Assembly: GCF_027925525.1 (NCBI RefSeq)
Contig: NZ_BSDJ01000001.1
Coordinates: 372,001-436,000 of the forward strand
DNA length: 64,000 nucleotides
From: Paenibacillus tyrphae
GTDB taxonomy: Bacteria; Bacillota; Bacilli; Paenibacillales; NBRC-103111
Direction of reading: 5' to 3'
The notes under the pieces are model-generated. The model did no database searches and was not told where the DNA came from. It saw only the letters and a program-made list of their open reading frames with translations. Position 1 is the stretch's first letter. Each line of letters begins with the position of its first letter. This document shows positions 16,801 through 24,548 of the stretch, in pieces. Position numbers and translations under genes: made by a program.

Positions 16801-18561
16801 ATTGCGCAGATCCAGGCCGAGCAGCGGTTGCAGCCGTTCGGCGCACCGGTCCACCTGCTCGCGATACACGTGCGCGGATTCGTACAGCTCGGCACCCATA
16901 TAGATGTGCTGCGCCCCCTGTCCGGTAAACATAAAAGTTACGCCCAGCGACGGTTCGCCGCCGTCCGCGAACTCCTGCGCCGCGCTCCGGCCGGACGGTG
17001 ACGACAGGTCCGCGAGCTTCGCTTTTAATTCGTCTGCGACCGTCCCGTGATCGCGGCCGACCACCGCGAGCCGCCGGGCGAACGTTTCTCTGCCTGCGGC
17101 AAGCGTATAGGCCACATCGGGTAAGGGAACGTCCCGGTTCGTTTGCAAATAGCCGATCAACCGCTCCGTCTTCCGCCGCAAGGCCGCGGCCGTTTTGGCA
17201 GACAAAACGATAATGTTCCAATCGGCGGCCCCCATCTCCGTTCCCGGCCCGGCCCCGGCCTCCGTATGCCGTGCCGCTTCCACTAAGGGCGCTTCCTCCA
17301 GCACAACATGCGCATTCGTGCCGCCCATGCCGAACGAGCTTACCCCGGCCCGGCGGGGATGCCCGTCCGTCTTCCACTCCCTGAGCCGGTCGTTCACATA
17401 GAAAGGACTGTTCGCAAAATCGATTTTCGGATTCGGCTCCGTATAGTGCAGACTCGGCGGCAGCATTTTATTTTGCAGGCACAGCACCGTTTTGATCAGT
17501 CCGGCAATCCCGGCGGCGCTGTCCAGATGGCCGATGTTCGTTTTGACCGACCCGATGGCGCAGTACTGCGTCCGGCTCGTAGTCTCGCGGTAAGCCTCCG
17601 TCAAGGCGGCCACTTCGACGGGATCGCCCAGCGCGGTGCCGGTGCCGTGAGCCTCGATATACGTCATCGTCGCCGGATCGATCTCCGAGACGGCGAGCGC
17701 TTCCCTGACGACCTCGGTCTGCCGCGTCACACTCGGGGCGGTATAGCCGACCTTCTGCGCCCCGTCGTTATTGACCGCCGAACCGCGGATCACGGCCAGA
17801 ATCGTATCCCCGTCCGCCACGGCTTCATCCAGCCGCTTCAGCAAGACGGCCCCGGCTCCGTTCCCGACCGCCGTGCCTTGGGACTTGGCGTCGAACGCGC
17901 GGCAGCGCCCGTCCGGCGACAGAATGCCCCCTTCCTGGTAGTCGAAGCCCCCCGTTTGGTCCGCTTTGACCGACACGCCTCCGGCGATCGCCATATCGCA
18001 TTCATATGTAAGCAAGGCCTGACACGCCATGTGGACGGCCACCAAAGAGCTGGAGCAGGCCGTTTGCACCGCGACGCTCGGGCCGCTCAGGTTTAATTTG
18101 TACGAGACGCGGGTGGCGAGAAAGTCCGGGTGGTTGCCGATACCGATCTGGAACGGCCCAAACGATTCCACAAGCTCGTCATGGCTCAGCACATGCTGGA
18201 GATAATCCGACTGGCCGCTGCCCGCATACACCCCGACCCGTTCGGGGCACCTCGTCGGAGGATATCCCGCCGACTCCAGGGCTTCGTAGGCGCATTCCAG
18301 AAACAACCGGTGCTGCGGGTCCGTCATTTCCGCTTCCCGCGGCGTCATCCCGAAGAAGACGGCATCGAAGTCGGCCGCTGCCTCCAGAATCCCCGCGGCA
18401 TGGACCCGGTTCTTCTCCGGCGCCTTGAAGGAGGTAATTGACTCCCGCCCGTCTCGCAGATTAGTCCAAAATTGCTCCAAATCCCCGGCTCCCGGAAATC
18501 GTCCCGCCATCCCGATAATCGCAATTCCCCGCAGTTCCGCGTCTTTTGCAATCGCTTCCAT
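13852..18561 (-). CDS. type I PKS, KS-AT-KR(inactive)-ACP
   Basis: 1569 residues. Ketosynthase 10-425 with TACSSS (C169), EAHGTGT (H305) and KTNIGH (H345). Acyltransferase about 540-830 with GHSIGE (S638) and HAYH at 737-740, a malonyl-type signature. A ketoreductase-like region lies at about 1170-1370, but the Rossmann motif is degenerate (VTGATSEIG), and the positions of catalytic Lys, Ser, Tyr and Asn read Q1303, R1327, Q1340 and H1344. The domain is therefore predicted to be reductively dead and the ketide left unreduced. ACP with DLGGNSLLSIQ (S1497). The C-terminal helix ELDEIERLLSEIE and DELMQLL looks like a donor docking element. It extends the residue loaded by the upstream NRPS with one malonate unit. 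Confidence 0.93.
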   Translation of the reverse strand: MEAIAKDAELRGIAIIGMAGRFPGAGDLEQFWTNLRDGRESITSFKAPEKNRVHAAGILEAAADFDAVFFGMTPREAEMTDPQHRLFLECAYEALESAGYPPTRCPERVGVYAGSGQSDYLQHVLSHDELVESFGPFQIGIGNHPDFLATRVSYKLNLSGPSVAVQTACSSSLVAVHMACQALLTYECDMAIAGGVSVKADQTGGFDYQEGGILSPDGRCRAFDAKSQGTAVGNGAGAVLLKRLDEAVADGDTILAVIRGSAVNNDGAQKVGYTAPSVTRQTEVVREALAVSEIDPATMTYIEAHGTGTALGDPVEVAALTEAYRETTSRTQYCAIGSVKTNIGHLDSAAGIAGLIKTVLCLQNKMLPPSLHYTEPNPKIDFANSPFYVNDRLREWKTDGHPRRAGVSSFGMGGTNAHVVLEEAPLVEAARHTEAGAGPGTEMGAADWNIIVLSAKTAAALRRKTERLIGYLQTNRDVPLPDVAYTLAAGRETFARRLAVVGRDHGTVADELKAKLADLSSPSGRSAAQEFADGGEPSLGVTFMFTGQGAQHIYMGAELYESAHVYREQVDRCAERLQPLLGLDLRNVLYPPPSEAEEAASRLRQTALTQPALFVLEYALAKQLEAWGVRPQAMIGHSIGEYVAACLAGVMTLDDALTAVAARGSLMQEMDRGAMLAIALSEAEVRELLADVSPGLSVAAVNGPMSCVVSGTFEAIERLEQALARKNAVSKRLVTSHAYHSAMMEPMLERFAGVMRGIALHAPQLPYVSNVTGTWITAEQATDPMYWVRHLRDTVRFADGIRLLSETGRAAFLEIGPGQSLTSLVRQQVARSATHGALAVNALPPAAAGKSAYASVLQALGELWSAGADIDCAAWHEGKARRRVPMPTYPFERYRYYLEKKVPADAAAAVGQVRQADMADWFYAPAWKQTFLPPQPPASGDAASHKRTYLLFHDRYGLAEALSEGLKSEGHDVVAVLEGGGFRQVEEDVFTIHPAQGRSYEELLHALAAQQRFPDAVVHLWNVVEPESEEEDAPVPMAQRYARSQQLGLYSLMHLAQAIGMQAAAKPTELIVLTGSLQWVAHEQVRGPERATLFGALRVIPQEYAHIRARAVDVSLTDLASASSGRLVRQLLQEIEHGGEDFVVVYRGLQRFTQLYETVKLPEADPADAAFRDGGVYLVTGATSEIGLRLCEEIARTAKVSFVLIGEASFPGAREWEHYLRHNGESDDTAKIIKRIHGLEQNGIPLLYASADLTDEAGLRDIVREAERQFGAIHGVLFAQEPYGSGLIQLGDRERSERVIAPQVLGLLTLESLLRSHPLELMIVFSRTISFTGGVGLMDQCASHQFVDAFAKWHAATGGRTVSVNWGMWQDDVWVRKQTELPADVKEHMLQMQAKFGITGAEGLEAIRRIAASGLSQAVVSTQSIHDAVGSGWLHTAGHAASDSRNSRTDTEHRDGEPSQEPPQTEAEHKIAAIWETLFGIPDIGRQQSFFDLGGNSLLSIQLVARMRQAFHDDIPMDVIFQSPTIAELAESIAQTQVKPEELDEIERLLSEIENMPQDELMQLLSGEG

Positions 18562-18744
18562 AAGTTCTTTTACCTCCCTGCTTTTTAAGAGACCGGTGAA
18601 TAAGAGGCCGCTGCACGAGCGGATCGTTCTTCCGATCGCTGTTGTCCCCGGATTCTTCGATTCAATAACCCCTCAGGCGGGTAGAAGCCGGAGACAAAGG
18701 CGACCGCTGACGCTTCTCCAGAACGATTCCGCTCTCTTCGCTAC

Positions 18745-21700
18745 TTAATTTAACGGTCTTCTAAGCCGTTTCTGCCTTTCCATTTCTTCCTTTCGCTGGA
18801 ACGCCATGCGGTACGCACTTGTGCTTCTGCCGCCGCTTCCGGCCACTTCTTCCTCCCCTGCTATCCCCCGGCTCCGGTTCAAGTGATCAGCCAGCGCACG
18901 AATCGTGGGAAACCGGAAAAGGTCGACGACGGTCACGGAATCGTCCAGCGCCTCCCTGACGCTCTGATGCACGCGCAGCAGCCGGAAGGAATCCCCGCCC
19001 AAGTCGAAAAAGTGATCCTGAACGCCGACCCGCGACAAGCCGAGCGCCTCTTTCCAGATCCGCGTCAGCGCCTCTTCCGCCGGATTGAGCGGAGCTGCGC
19101 TTCCCATCGAGGCCGACTCTTCAAAGCCGAGCTTGCTTAAAGCCGACCGATCCGCTTTGCCGCTTGGCATCAGCGGCAGCCGGTCGATCACACGGACGAA
19201 ATGCGGCACCATAAATGCGGGAAGCCGTTCCTGCAAGTAGGCGCGCAATTCCGCCGTTTGCGGCTTGTCCGTCCCGCCCGCCGCCGGGACCGCAAAAGCA
19301 ACCAGCCGCCGGCCGCTACCGTCGTCATGCACGACAACCACGGCTTGCCGGATTTCCGGGTGCAGGCCGAGCACGGTTTCGATCTCTTCCAGCTCGATGC
19401 GGTGGCCGCGAATTTTCACCTGATGATCGGCTCGCCCGATATATTCCAAATTTCCGTCCGGCAAATAGCGGGCCAAGTCTCCCGTACGGTACAAACGGAC
19501 GACTCCCGGCTCAGCCAGGCCAAGCTCCACCTCCACGAACCGTTCGGCCGTCAGCCCGGGACGGTTCCAATACCCGCGGGCCAATCCCGCTCCGCCGATA
19601 TACATCTCGCCGGTGACGCCGACCGGAACCGGCTTCCGGTTCTCGTCCAGCACATATACCTGCGTATTGGCAAGGGGCCGACCGATATCCGGCGGCAACC
19701 GGCCGCCGTCGAACGTTCTATCGGTTGCCCATACCGTCGCTTCCGTCGGGCCGTAGGCGTTGATGAAGCGCCGGTTGATGCTCCATGCGGCAGCCACTTC
19801 GGAAGGACAAGGCTCGCCTCCCGAGATGACCGTCTCCAATGTCCGCAAGGCGGCGGCACTGCCCGGGATTTCCGACAGCATCGCGAGCACGGATGCCGGA
19901 AGCATGAGCACGTTGACGGCTTTTTGACCGATCAACTCGACCAGCGGCTTGCCCGGCAGCATCGCCTCGCGGGTGTCTGCCACAAGCGTTCCCCCGCTGC
20001 ACAGCACGGGGAAAATTTCCGCCACGGAGGCGTCGAAGCTGCACGACGAAAACTGCAAGATTCTCGTACGGCCGGACAGCTCCAGCCTCTCCTTCATCGC
20101 ATGAATGAGGTTGCCGAGTCCCCGGTGCTCGATCATGACGCCCTTCGGCTGCCCGGTGGAGCCGGAGGTATAGATGATATATGCGAGATCGCTCTCTACA
20201 GGGAAAGGCCAATGAATGTCCGAAAGCTCTTCAGCCGCACCTTCCTGCGCTTCCTTCGGTTCAACAGGAATGACCTGACATGTCCTGCCTGCGACGATTT
20301 GCCCGATCTCCCCTTTTGTTATAAGGAATTGAGCCTGCGAATCGTTCAACATATAAGCGATCCGTTCCGCCGGATAATCCGGATCGACCGGCAAATACGC
20401 TCCGCCTGCGCGAAGAACCGCGATCATCGCCGCGATAAGCTCCGGCCCCTTGGGCAGCATCACCGCGACGACGCTTTCCGCCGCCACGCGCCGGCTTCGC
20501 AAGCCGTGCGCCAGCCGGCGCGTCCATTGTTCCAGCTCGCGGTACGTCAGGCGTTCGCCGCCGAATTCGACGGCAACCGCATTGGGCGTCCGCCGGACCT
20601 GCCTGGCGAATAACTCGACAAACGTCCGCTGCGGCCCGAAATCCCGCTCCGTCCGGTTGAAATCGTTCAAAATCCGCCTCTCCTCGACTTCCAATAGAAG
20701 GCGCAGGTCTGCCACGGTCCGCTCCGGATGGGACAGCGCATCGTCCAGCAGATTCATGTACCGCTCGCCATGCGTCGCGATTTCGTCTTCGCCGAACAGC
20801 GCCCGCTGGTATTCGAAATCCAGCCGGTACGTGCCCGAATCCTTATGATCCTTAACGTGAAAAAGCAACTCATCCGCGATCGAGCCGCTGAAATGAATTT
20901 CACTCGTTACGCCGATCTCGTCGTCCTTGCGAAAATTCATCACTTGAAACTCCGTCCCGATATGATACAACGCCCCTGCGTTCGGATGACGCTCTCTTGT
21001 TCGGGCCACGAGCTGATTGTAGGGGTATTTTTGGTGGCGCAGCATGCGCGTATAGGCTTTCGCAAAGGCTTGGCAATGAGATGTAAAAGCATGCTGCGGA
21101 TCGACTTCGTAGCGAAAAGCGGCCACACCCGCGAACATGCCGAAGGTGTGTTTGTCCCGGGGGCTCGTCCGATTCCCCGTTATACTGGCGAGCACCATGT
21201 CTCTTTGGCCCGTCATCCGGTACAAATAGGCGTAGAAAAGGGCAAGAAAGAAAGCTGAAGGCGTGACGCCCGATTCCAGGCAAAAAGCATCGACGCGAGC
21301 CCTCCTGCTGCCGTCGATCGAGAACCCGTAGCGGCCGCTTTCCATATTCCCTGTCGGATTCCCGGTCCGGGCCAAAGAAATCCGTTCCGGCAGCGTCCGG
21401 AACTTGTCGTCCCAATATTGACGGTCCTGCGCATACCGTTCCGATTCCAGATACGCGTGTTCCCGGTCGATCGCTTCGAGATAGGAAGGCTTCTTTTGAA
21501 AATCCCGTGCCTGCCCTCGGGCCAAGCACAAATAAAGGTCTACGACGTCGGCCCCGGCTTGTACGAGAGCGGTACCGTCTCCAAGGATATGATGGCATTT
21601 GAGATACAACCATGATTCGGTGTCGGAAAGGCGGAGGAGAGCAAAGTCATAGAGTCGGGAAGCTTCAAGCGGGTAAGGCTGTTTGGTCGCAGCGTCAATC

Positions 21701-22020
21701 CACAGGCGTGCCGCTTGATCGGGCGCCTGCTCGTTGCGGAAATCAAGAAGCGGGATGTCGGGAGGATCGTCCGGGCTGATATACTGTCGAGGCATGCCGG
21801 GATCGTCCGAAGCAGAGGTTGTGATCGAGAGCCGGACGGAATCGTTTTCCAAAATAAATTGGGCGACGGCCTTCTTCAACAACTCGGGAGAAACGCACGT
21901 CGAAAATTTAACGGACAAACCAAAGTTCATGAAACCGGAATCGGGATGCATCTTTTGCATGAACCAAATCCGCTTCTGCGCTTGCGTCAGCGGAAACGTT
22001 CCTGAAGGCGTTACGTTCAT
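18745..22020 (-). CDS. NRPS, first module C-A-PCP
   Basis: 1091 residues, first gene of the operon. Condensation domain about 8-440 with HHILGDG at 143-149. Because nothing lies upstream, it may acylate the first amino acid (lipo-initiation) or accept a starter in trans. Adenylation domain with AYIIYTSGSTGQPKGVMIEH, NAYGPTEATVW, YRTGDLARYLPDG and MPSGKADR. Carrier protein with FDLGGDSFRLL. A basic C-terminal tail (RKEEMERQKRLRRPLN) may dock to the PKS. By-eye specificity residues D-A-A-M-I-G-A-V-W-K suggest a hydrophobic or aromatic substrate but I cannot assign one. A GGAGGATGAGG site lies just ahead of ATG. 183 bp without a visible promoter separates it from the PKS gene. Confidence 0.93.
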   Translation of the reverse strand: MNVTPSGTFPLTQAQKRIWFMQKMHPDSGFMNFGLSVKFSTCVSPELLKKAVAQFILENDSVRLSITTSASDDPGMPRQYISPDDPPDIPLLDFRNEQAPDQAARLWIDAATKQPYPLEASRLYDFALLRLSDTESWLYLKCHHILGDGTALVQAGADVVDLYLCLARGQARDFQKKPSYLEAIDREHAYLESERYAQDRQYWDDKFRTLPERISLARTGNPTGNMESGRYGFSIDGSRRARVDAFCLESGVTPSAFFLALFYAYLYRMTGQRDMVLASITGNRTSPRDKHTFGMFAGVAAFRYEVDPQHAFTSHCQAFAKAYTRMLRHQKYPYNQLVARTRERHPNAGALYHIGTEFQVMNFRKDDEIGVTSEIHFSGSIADELLFHVKDHKDSGTYRLDFEYQRALFGEDEIATHGERYMNLLDDALSHPERTVADLRLLLEVEERRILNDFNRTERDFGPQRTFVELFARQVRRTPNAVAVEFGGERLTYRELEQWTRRLAHGLRSRRVAAESVVAVMLPKGPELIAAMIAVLRAGGAYLPVDPDYPAERIAYMLNDSQAQFLITKGEIGQIVAGRTCQVIPVEPKEAQEGAAEELSDIHWPFPVESDLAYIIYTSGSTGQPKGVMIEHRGLGNLIHAMKERLELSGRTRILQFSSCSFDASVAEIFPVLCSGGTLVADTREAMLPGKPLVELIGQKAVNVLMLPASVLAMLSEIPGSAAALRTLETVISGGEPCPSEVAAAWSINRRFINAYGPTEATVWATDRTFDGGRLPPDIGRPLANTQVYVLDENRKPVPVGVTGEMYIGGAGLARGYWNRPGLTAERFVEVELGLAEPGVVRLYRTGDLARYLPDGNLEYIGRADHQVKIRGHRIELEEIETVLGLHPEIRQAVVVVHDDGSGRRLVAFAVPAAGGTDKPQTAELRAYLQERLPAFMVPHFVRVIDRLPLMPSGKADRSALSKLGFEESASMGSAAPLNPAEEALTRIWKEALGLSRVGVQDHFFDLGGDSFRLLRVHQSVREALDDSVTVVDLFRFPTIRALADHLNRSRGIAGEEEVAGSGGRSTSAYRMAFQRKEEMERQKRLRRPLN

Positions 22021-22071
22021 TCCTCATCCTCCCTGTCTTCAATACCTCCATGTTCTCCGATGTTCGATTTC

Positions 22072-22108
22072 ATTGTAGCACGCTTGGTATTTATTTGCTA
22101 TAAATACC
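22072..22108 (-). promoter_or_regulatory. NRPS operon promoter with palindromic operator
   Basis: On the minus strand an extended -10 TGCTACAAT (TACAAT at 22072-22077) lies about 50 nt before the first NRPS start. Just upstream, at 22086-22108, sits a perfect inverted repeat GGTATTTAT-N5-ATAAATACC that covers the place where a -35 box is expected. No good -35 hexamer is present. The repeat is a plausible operator; the protein that binds it is unknown. It does not resemble a Fur box. Confidence 0.6.
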
Positions 22109-22183
22109 TAATATTGAATATAAACCATATTAATGAATGATATTGCTCATGAACTCCCTTCAGATCCCATCGGGGCAAAAACG

Positions 22184-22210
22184 AAAAAAGGCCTACCAAA
22201 TCGGCGGCCT
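22184..22210 (-). terminator. terminator of the VbhA-like gene
   Basis: Hairpin with arms AGGCC and GGCCT extended by GCC/GGT around one bulge, followed on the minus strand by six T. It lies about 90 nt past the small gene stop. The rest of 22109-22299 holds nothing I can identify. Confidence 0.65.
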
Positions 22211-22299
22211 ATCCCTTTAACATCGACTTATTTTCGATTGCTTCACCGTACTAATTTTTAACCTTATATAAATAATTAGTGCATCTGGATTGAACGAAA

Positions 22300-22512
22300 T
22301 CATTCACGGGTAGCGATCTCAAGAGCCGCCTTCAAGAAGTCAGCTTGAGAAATCTCCCCCCTTAGTCGCTTCCGGACTAATTCCTGACCCTCTCCTGGCA
22401 CTGCAAGCCCTTCGATAGCCAGACTAGCCTGCGCTTGGCGCATCGCTGCATGAATGTCTTTATCCGATGTATCGTCAACATGGAATGTTGGCTTAAACAT
22501 GGACGTATCCAT
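22300..22512 (-). CDS. VbhA-type antitoxin domain protein, no toxin partner seen
   Basis: 70 residues with AAAGGAG placed well ahead of ATG. The body (QASLAIEGLAVPGEGQELVR, then RGEISQADFLKAALE) follows the VbhA/Fic-antitoxin helical pattern: an ExxxGL segment, then an RGEIS turn and a last helix. Such proteins normally inhibit an adjacent Fic AMP-transferase. No Fic gene with HxFxxGNG is visible in this window, so it is either an orphan or has another partner. A TGGTATAAA extended -10 (22554-22559 region) lies upstream, and a terminator follows. Confidence 0.65.
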   Translation of the reverse strand: MDTSMFKPTFHVDDTSDKDIHAAMRQAQASLAIEGLAVPGEGQELVRKRLRGEISQADFLKAALEIATRE

Positions 22513-22676
22513 TTGTCTTTCTCCTTTGTCAGCAAAATAATCGTACTTAACTTTTTATACCATGAAAGTCCCCCACCTTCCATCCTCCCCCACTTGTATC
22601 TCCCCTGAGAAATATGTCAATATCAAGGGTAGCCGGCTTTGCGAAATAAACTTTGACGGGAAAGGGCTGCGTCTCT

Positions 22677-23480
22677 ATGCATTTTCAACAACTTGCCGCG
22701 ATGATTCCGGTGTTCGAATCCGTCGAATCCTCTACGGCTTCCCGGCTCATCGACTGCGGCCCAGATAACCACAAGATCATCATTGTCCTCCGCGGACACG
22801 TTACTTTGTCAGCCCAAGGCCAAGAGCCGGTCGTCGTCACGCAGGGCTTCGCCTGCCATCCGGCGCACAGCCCTTTCGACCTTCAGGTGCCGAAGACGAA
22901 GGAGGCCGAGTACTTTGTCATCACCTACCGCATATTCCCGGAAAATAGCGCCTGGACGCTGCATGGCCCGCTTCGCACGCACAGTGAAGTGAAGATCAAA
23001 TACATGCTGGACGAGCTCATCCGCACCGCCGAGGAGATCCGCACCGACTCCGAAGAGGAGGAAGCCGTGCAGCTGTTCCGAAAGCGTCTCATTCTGGAGC
23101 GGATCTTGTTTATATTTCTGTACGAAACGCACATGAGACAAGAGGAGCCGTCGTCCGACCTCGCGATCAAGGAATCCCTCTCCTATATCAACGAGCACTA
23201 TATGCTGAAGCTCACGCTCCCGATGCTCGCCCAGCGGGCCGGAATGAGCGACGGACATTACACAGTGTTGTTCAAAAAGCATACCGGAACGACAATGACC
23301 CACTATTTGCGCCGTCTCCGTATCCGGAAGGCGCAGCAGATGTTTCTGCAAACCCGTCTGCCCGCCAAAGAAATTGCGCAGCGGGTCGGCTTCGCGGACT
23401 ATTTTCATTTCAGCCGCATTTTCAAGCAGGAAGTGGGCTGTTCCCCGACGGCCTTTCAACGAAACCGGTCCGAAATCTAA
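22677..23480 (+). CDS. AraC-family regulator, probable iron-uptake activator
   Basis: 267 residues from ATG 22677 (GGAAAGGG about 10 nt upstream; an in-frame TTG 24 nt earlier is less likely). The N-terminal half is a cupin-like sensor (IIIVLRGHVTLSAQG, AEYFVITYRI). The C-terminal 100 residues contain two helix-turn-helix motifs (LPMLAQRAGMSDGHYTVLFK and AKEIAQRVGFADYFHFSRIF). It precedes the FecBCD-type operon on the same strand. In Bacillus subtilis an AraC protein (Btr) senses a siderophore and activates feuABC, so a similar role is likely here. Unlike Btr it has no fused substrate-binding domain. Confidence 0.85.
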   Translation: MHFQQLAAMIPVFESVESSTASRLIDCGPDNHKIIIVLRGHVTLSAQGQEPVVVTQGFACHPAHSPFDLQVPKTKEAEYFVITYRIFPENSAWTLHGPLRTHSEVKIKYMLDELIRTAEEIRTDSEEEEAVQLFRKRLILERILFIFLYETHMRQEEPSSDLAIKESLSYINEHYMLKLTLPMLAQRAGMSDGHYTVLFKKHTGTTMTHYLRRLRIRKAQQMFLQTRLPAKEIAQRVGFADYFHFSRIFKQEVGCSPTAFQRNRSEI

Positions 23481-23488
23481 AAATATAA

Positions 23489-23514
23489 CATGTCCCATCC
23501 TAAAATTGGACATG
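23489..23514 (+). promoter_or_regulatory. inverted repeat upstream of iron operon
   Basis: CATGTCC (23489-23495) and GGACATG (23508-23514) form a perfect 7-bp inverted repeat with a 12-nt spacer between the AraC gene and the Fur box. No T run follows, so an activator site is more likely than a terminator. Confidence 0.4.
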
Positions 23515-23534
23515 GCCTAAGAATGAAGATGCGA

Positions 23535-23565
23535 CTACAATAAGTTGAGAATAATTATCATTATC
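23535..23565 (+). promoter_or_regulatory. Fur box at the iron-uptake promoter
   Basis: GAGAATAATTATCATTATC at 23547-23565 matches 16 of 19 positions of the Fur consensus. A -10-like TACAAT lies at 23535-23540, so Fur would cover the start site. There is no good -35, consistent with a need for the AraC activator. Confidence 0.85.
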
Positions 23566-23580
23566 ATGGGGGATAGCAAC

Positions 23581-24543
23581 ATGCACCTTTGGATCAACCG
23601 CACTCTGCGCACCACCTTGCTGCTCGTCTTCGTCATCGCGCTTGCCGCTTGCGGCCAACCGGCTTCGAATCAAGCTCAATCGGGCCAAGCCGGCGGACAA
23701 TCCGCTGCTCCCAAAGACGAAAAAATCACCGTAGAGGACGCGACCGGAACCGTCACCCTGCCGATGAAGCCCGAACGCATCGTGACGATGGATTTCAGCT
23801 TCACCGATATGCTGGTGACGCTTGGCGTGCAGCCGGTCGGGATTGCCGACGACGGTACGCCCGAGCTGTTTATGGACTCCGTCAAAAGCCAGCTGAAACA
23901 ATATACATCGGTCGGGTCCCGCTACGAGCCGAACATCGAATTGATCAGCTCGCTGAAGCCCGACCTGATTATCGTCGATATCAACAAGCACAAAAATGCG
24001 CTGACCCAACTGAAAGCCATCGCGCCGATTCTCGTGCTGAACGATTTTCAAGCCGATTACGACCAAATGCTGAAAAACTACATGATCGCAGCCAAAGCGG
24101 TTGGCAAAGAAGAGGAAGGGAAAAAGCGCCTGCAGGAGCATCAGACAAAAATGGAGCAGGCCAAGAAGAAGATCAGCCGCGCTGCATCGACCGTACTCCC
24201 GGCTGTCGTGAATCCGAAAGGCTTCTTCGCCCATTCGGACCACTCTTACACCGGCTCCATTGTAAAAATGCTCGGCTTCGCCGATCCCGTCAAAAACGAC
24301 GCCGCCTATCCGCAGCTGACCTTGGAGCAGCTTGTCGAAACGAACCCGCAAGTGCTGTTCCTGATGCCTACGGATAAAGTAACGATCGTGAATCAATGGG
24401 AGAGCAACCCGCTATGGAAAAAAATCGACGCCGTCGCGGGCAACAAAGTGTTTACGGTGGAACGACGCGACTGGTCGCTGTCCCGAGGCATGCTCGGATC
24501 GGAGAAAATCGCGGAAGATATCGTGAAGCAATTGGGAGAATAA
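23581..24543 (+). CDS. iron-siderophore substrate-binding lipoprotein
   Basis: 320 residues from ATG 23581 (GGGGG site; the frame runs further upstream through the Fur box, so an earlier start is unlikely). Signal peptide about 1-24 with lipobox LAAC. Mature protein has the class III/FecB fold markers: RIVTMDFSFTDMLVTLGVQP, LKPDLIIVDINKHKNALTQL and TNPQVLFLMPTDK. It captures a ferric siderophore outside the membrane and passes it to the two permeases encoded directly downstream (5-bp gap). The ligand cannot be told from sequence. No ATPase gene is in the operon, so a shared ATPase elsewhere, as with FhuC-type sharing in Bacillus, is likely. Confidence 0.92.
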   Translation: MHLWINRTLRTTLLLVFVIALAACGQPASNQAQSGQAGGQSAAPKDEKITVEDATGTVTLPMKPERIVTMDFSFTDMLVTLGVQPVGIADDGTPELFMDSVKSQLKQYTSVGSRYEPNIELISSLKPDLIIVDINKHKNALTQLKAIAPILVLNDFQADYDQMLKNYMIAAKAVGKEEEGKKRLQEHQTKMEQAKKKISRAASTVLPAVVNPKGFFAHSDHSYTGSIVKMLGFADPVKNDAAYPQLTLEQLVETNPQVLFLMPTDKVTIVNQWESNPLWKKIDAVAGNKVFTVERRDWSLSRGMLGSEKIAEDIVKQLGE

Positions 24544-24548
24544 CTTGA

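Noticed and set aside
22021..22140. Possible Fur box at the NRPS promoter
   Set aside because: The AT-rich dyad does not match GATAATGATAATCATTATC; it is a different palindrome.
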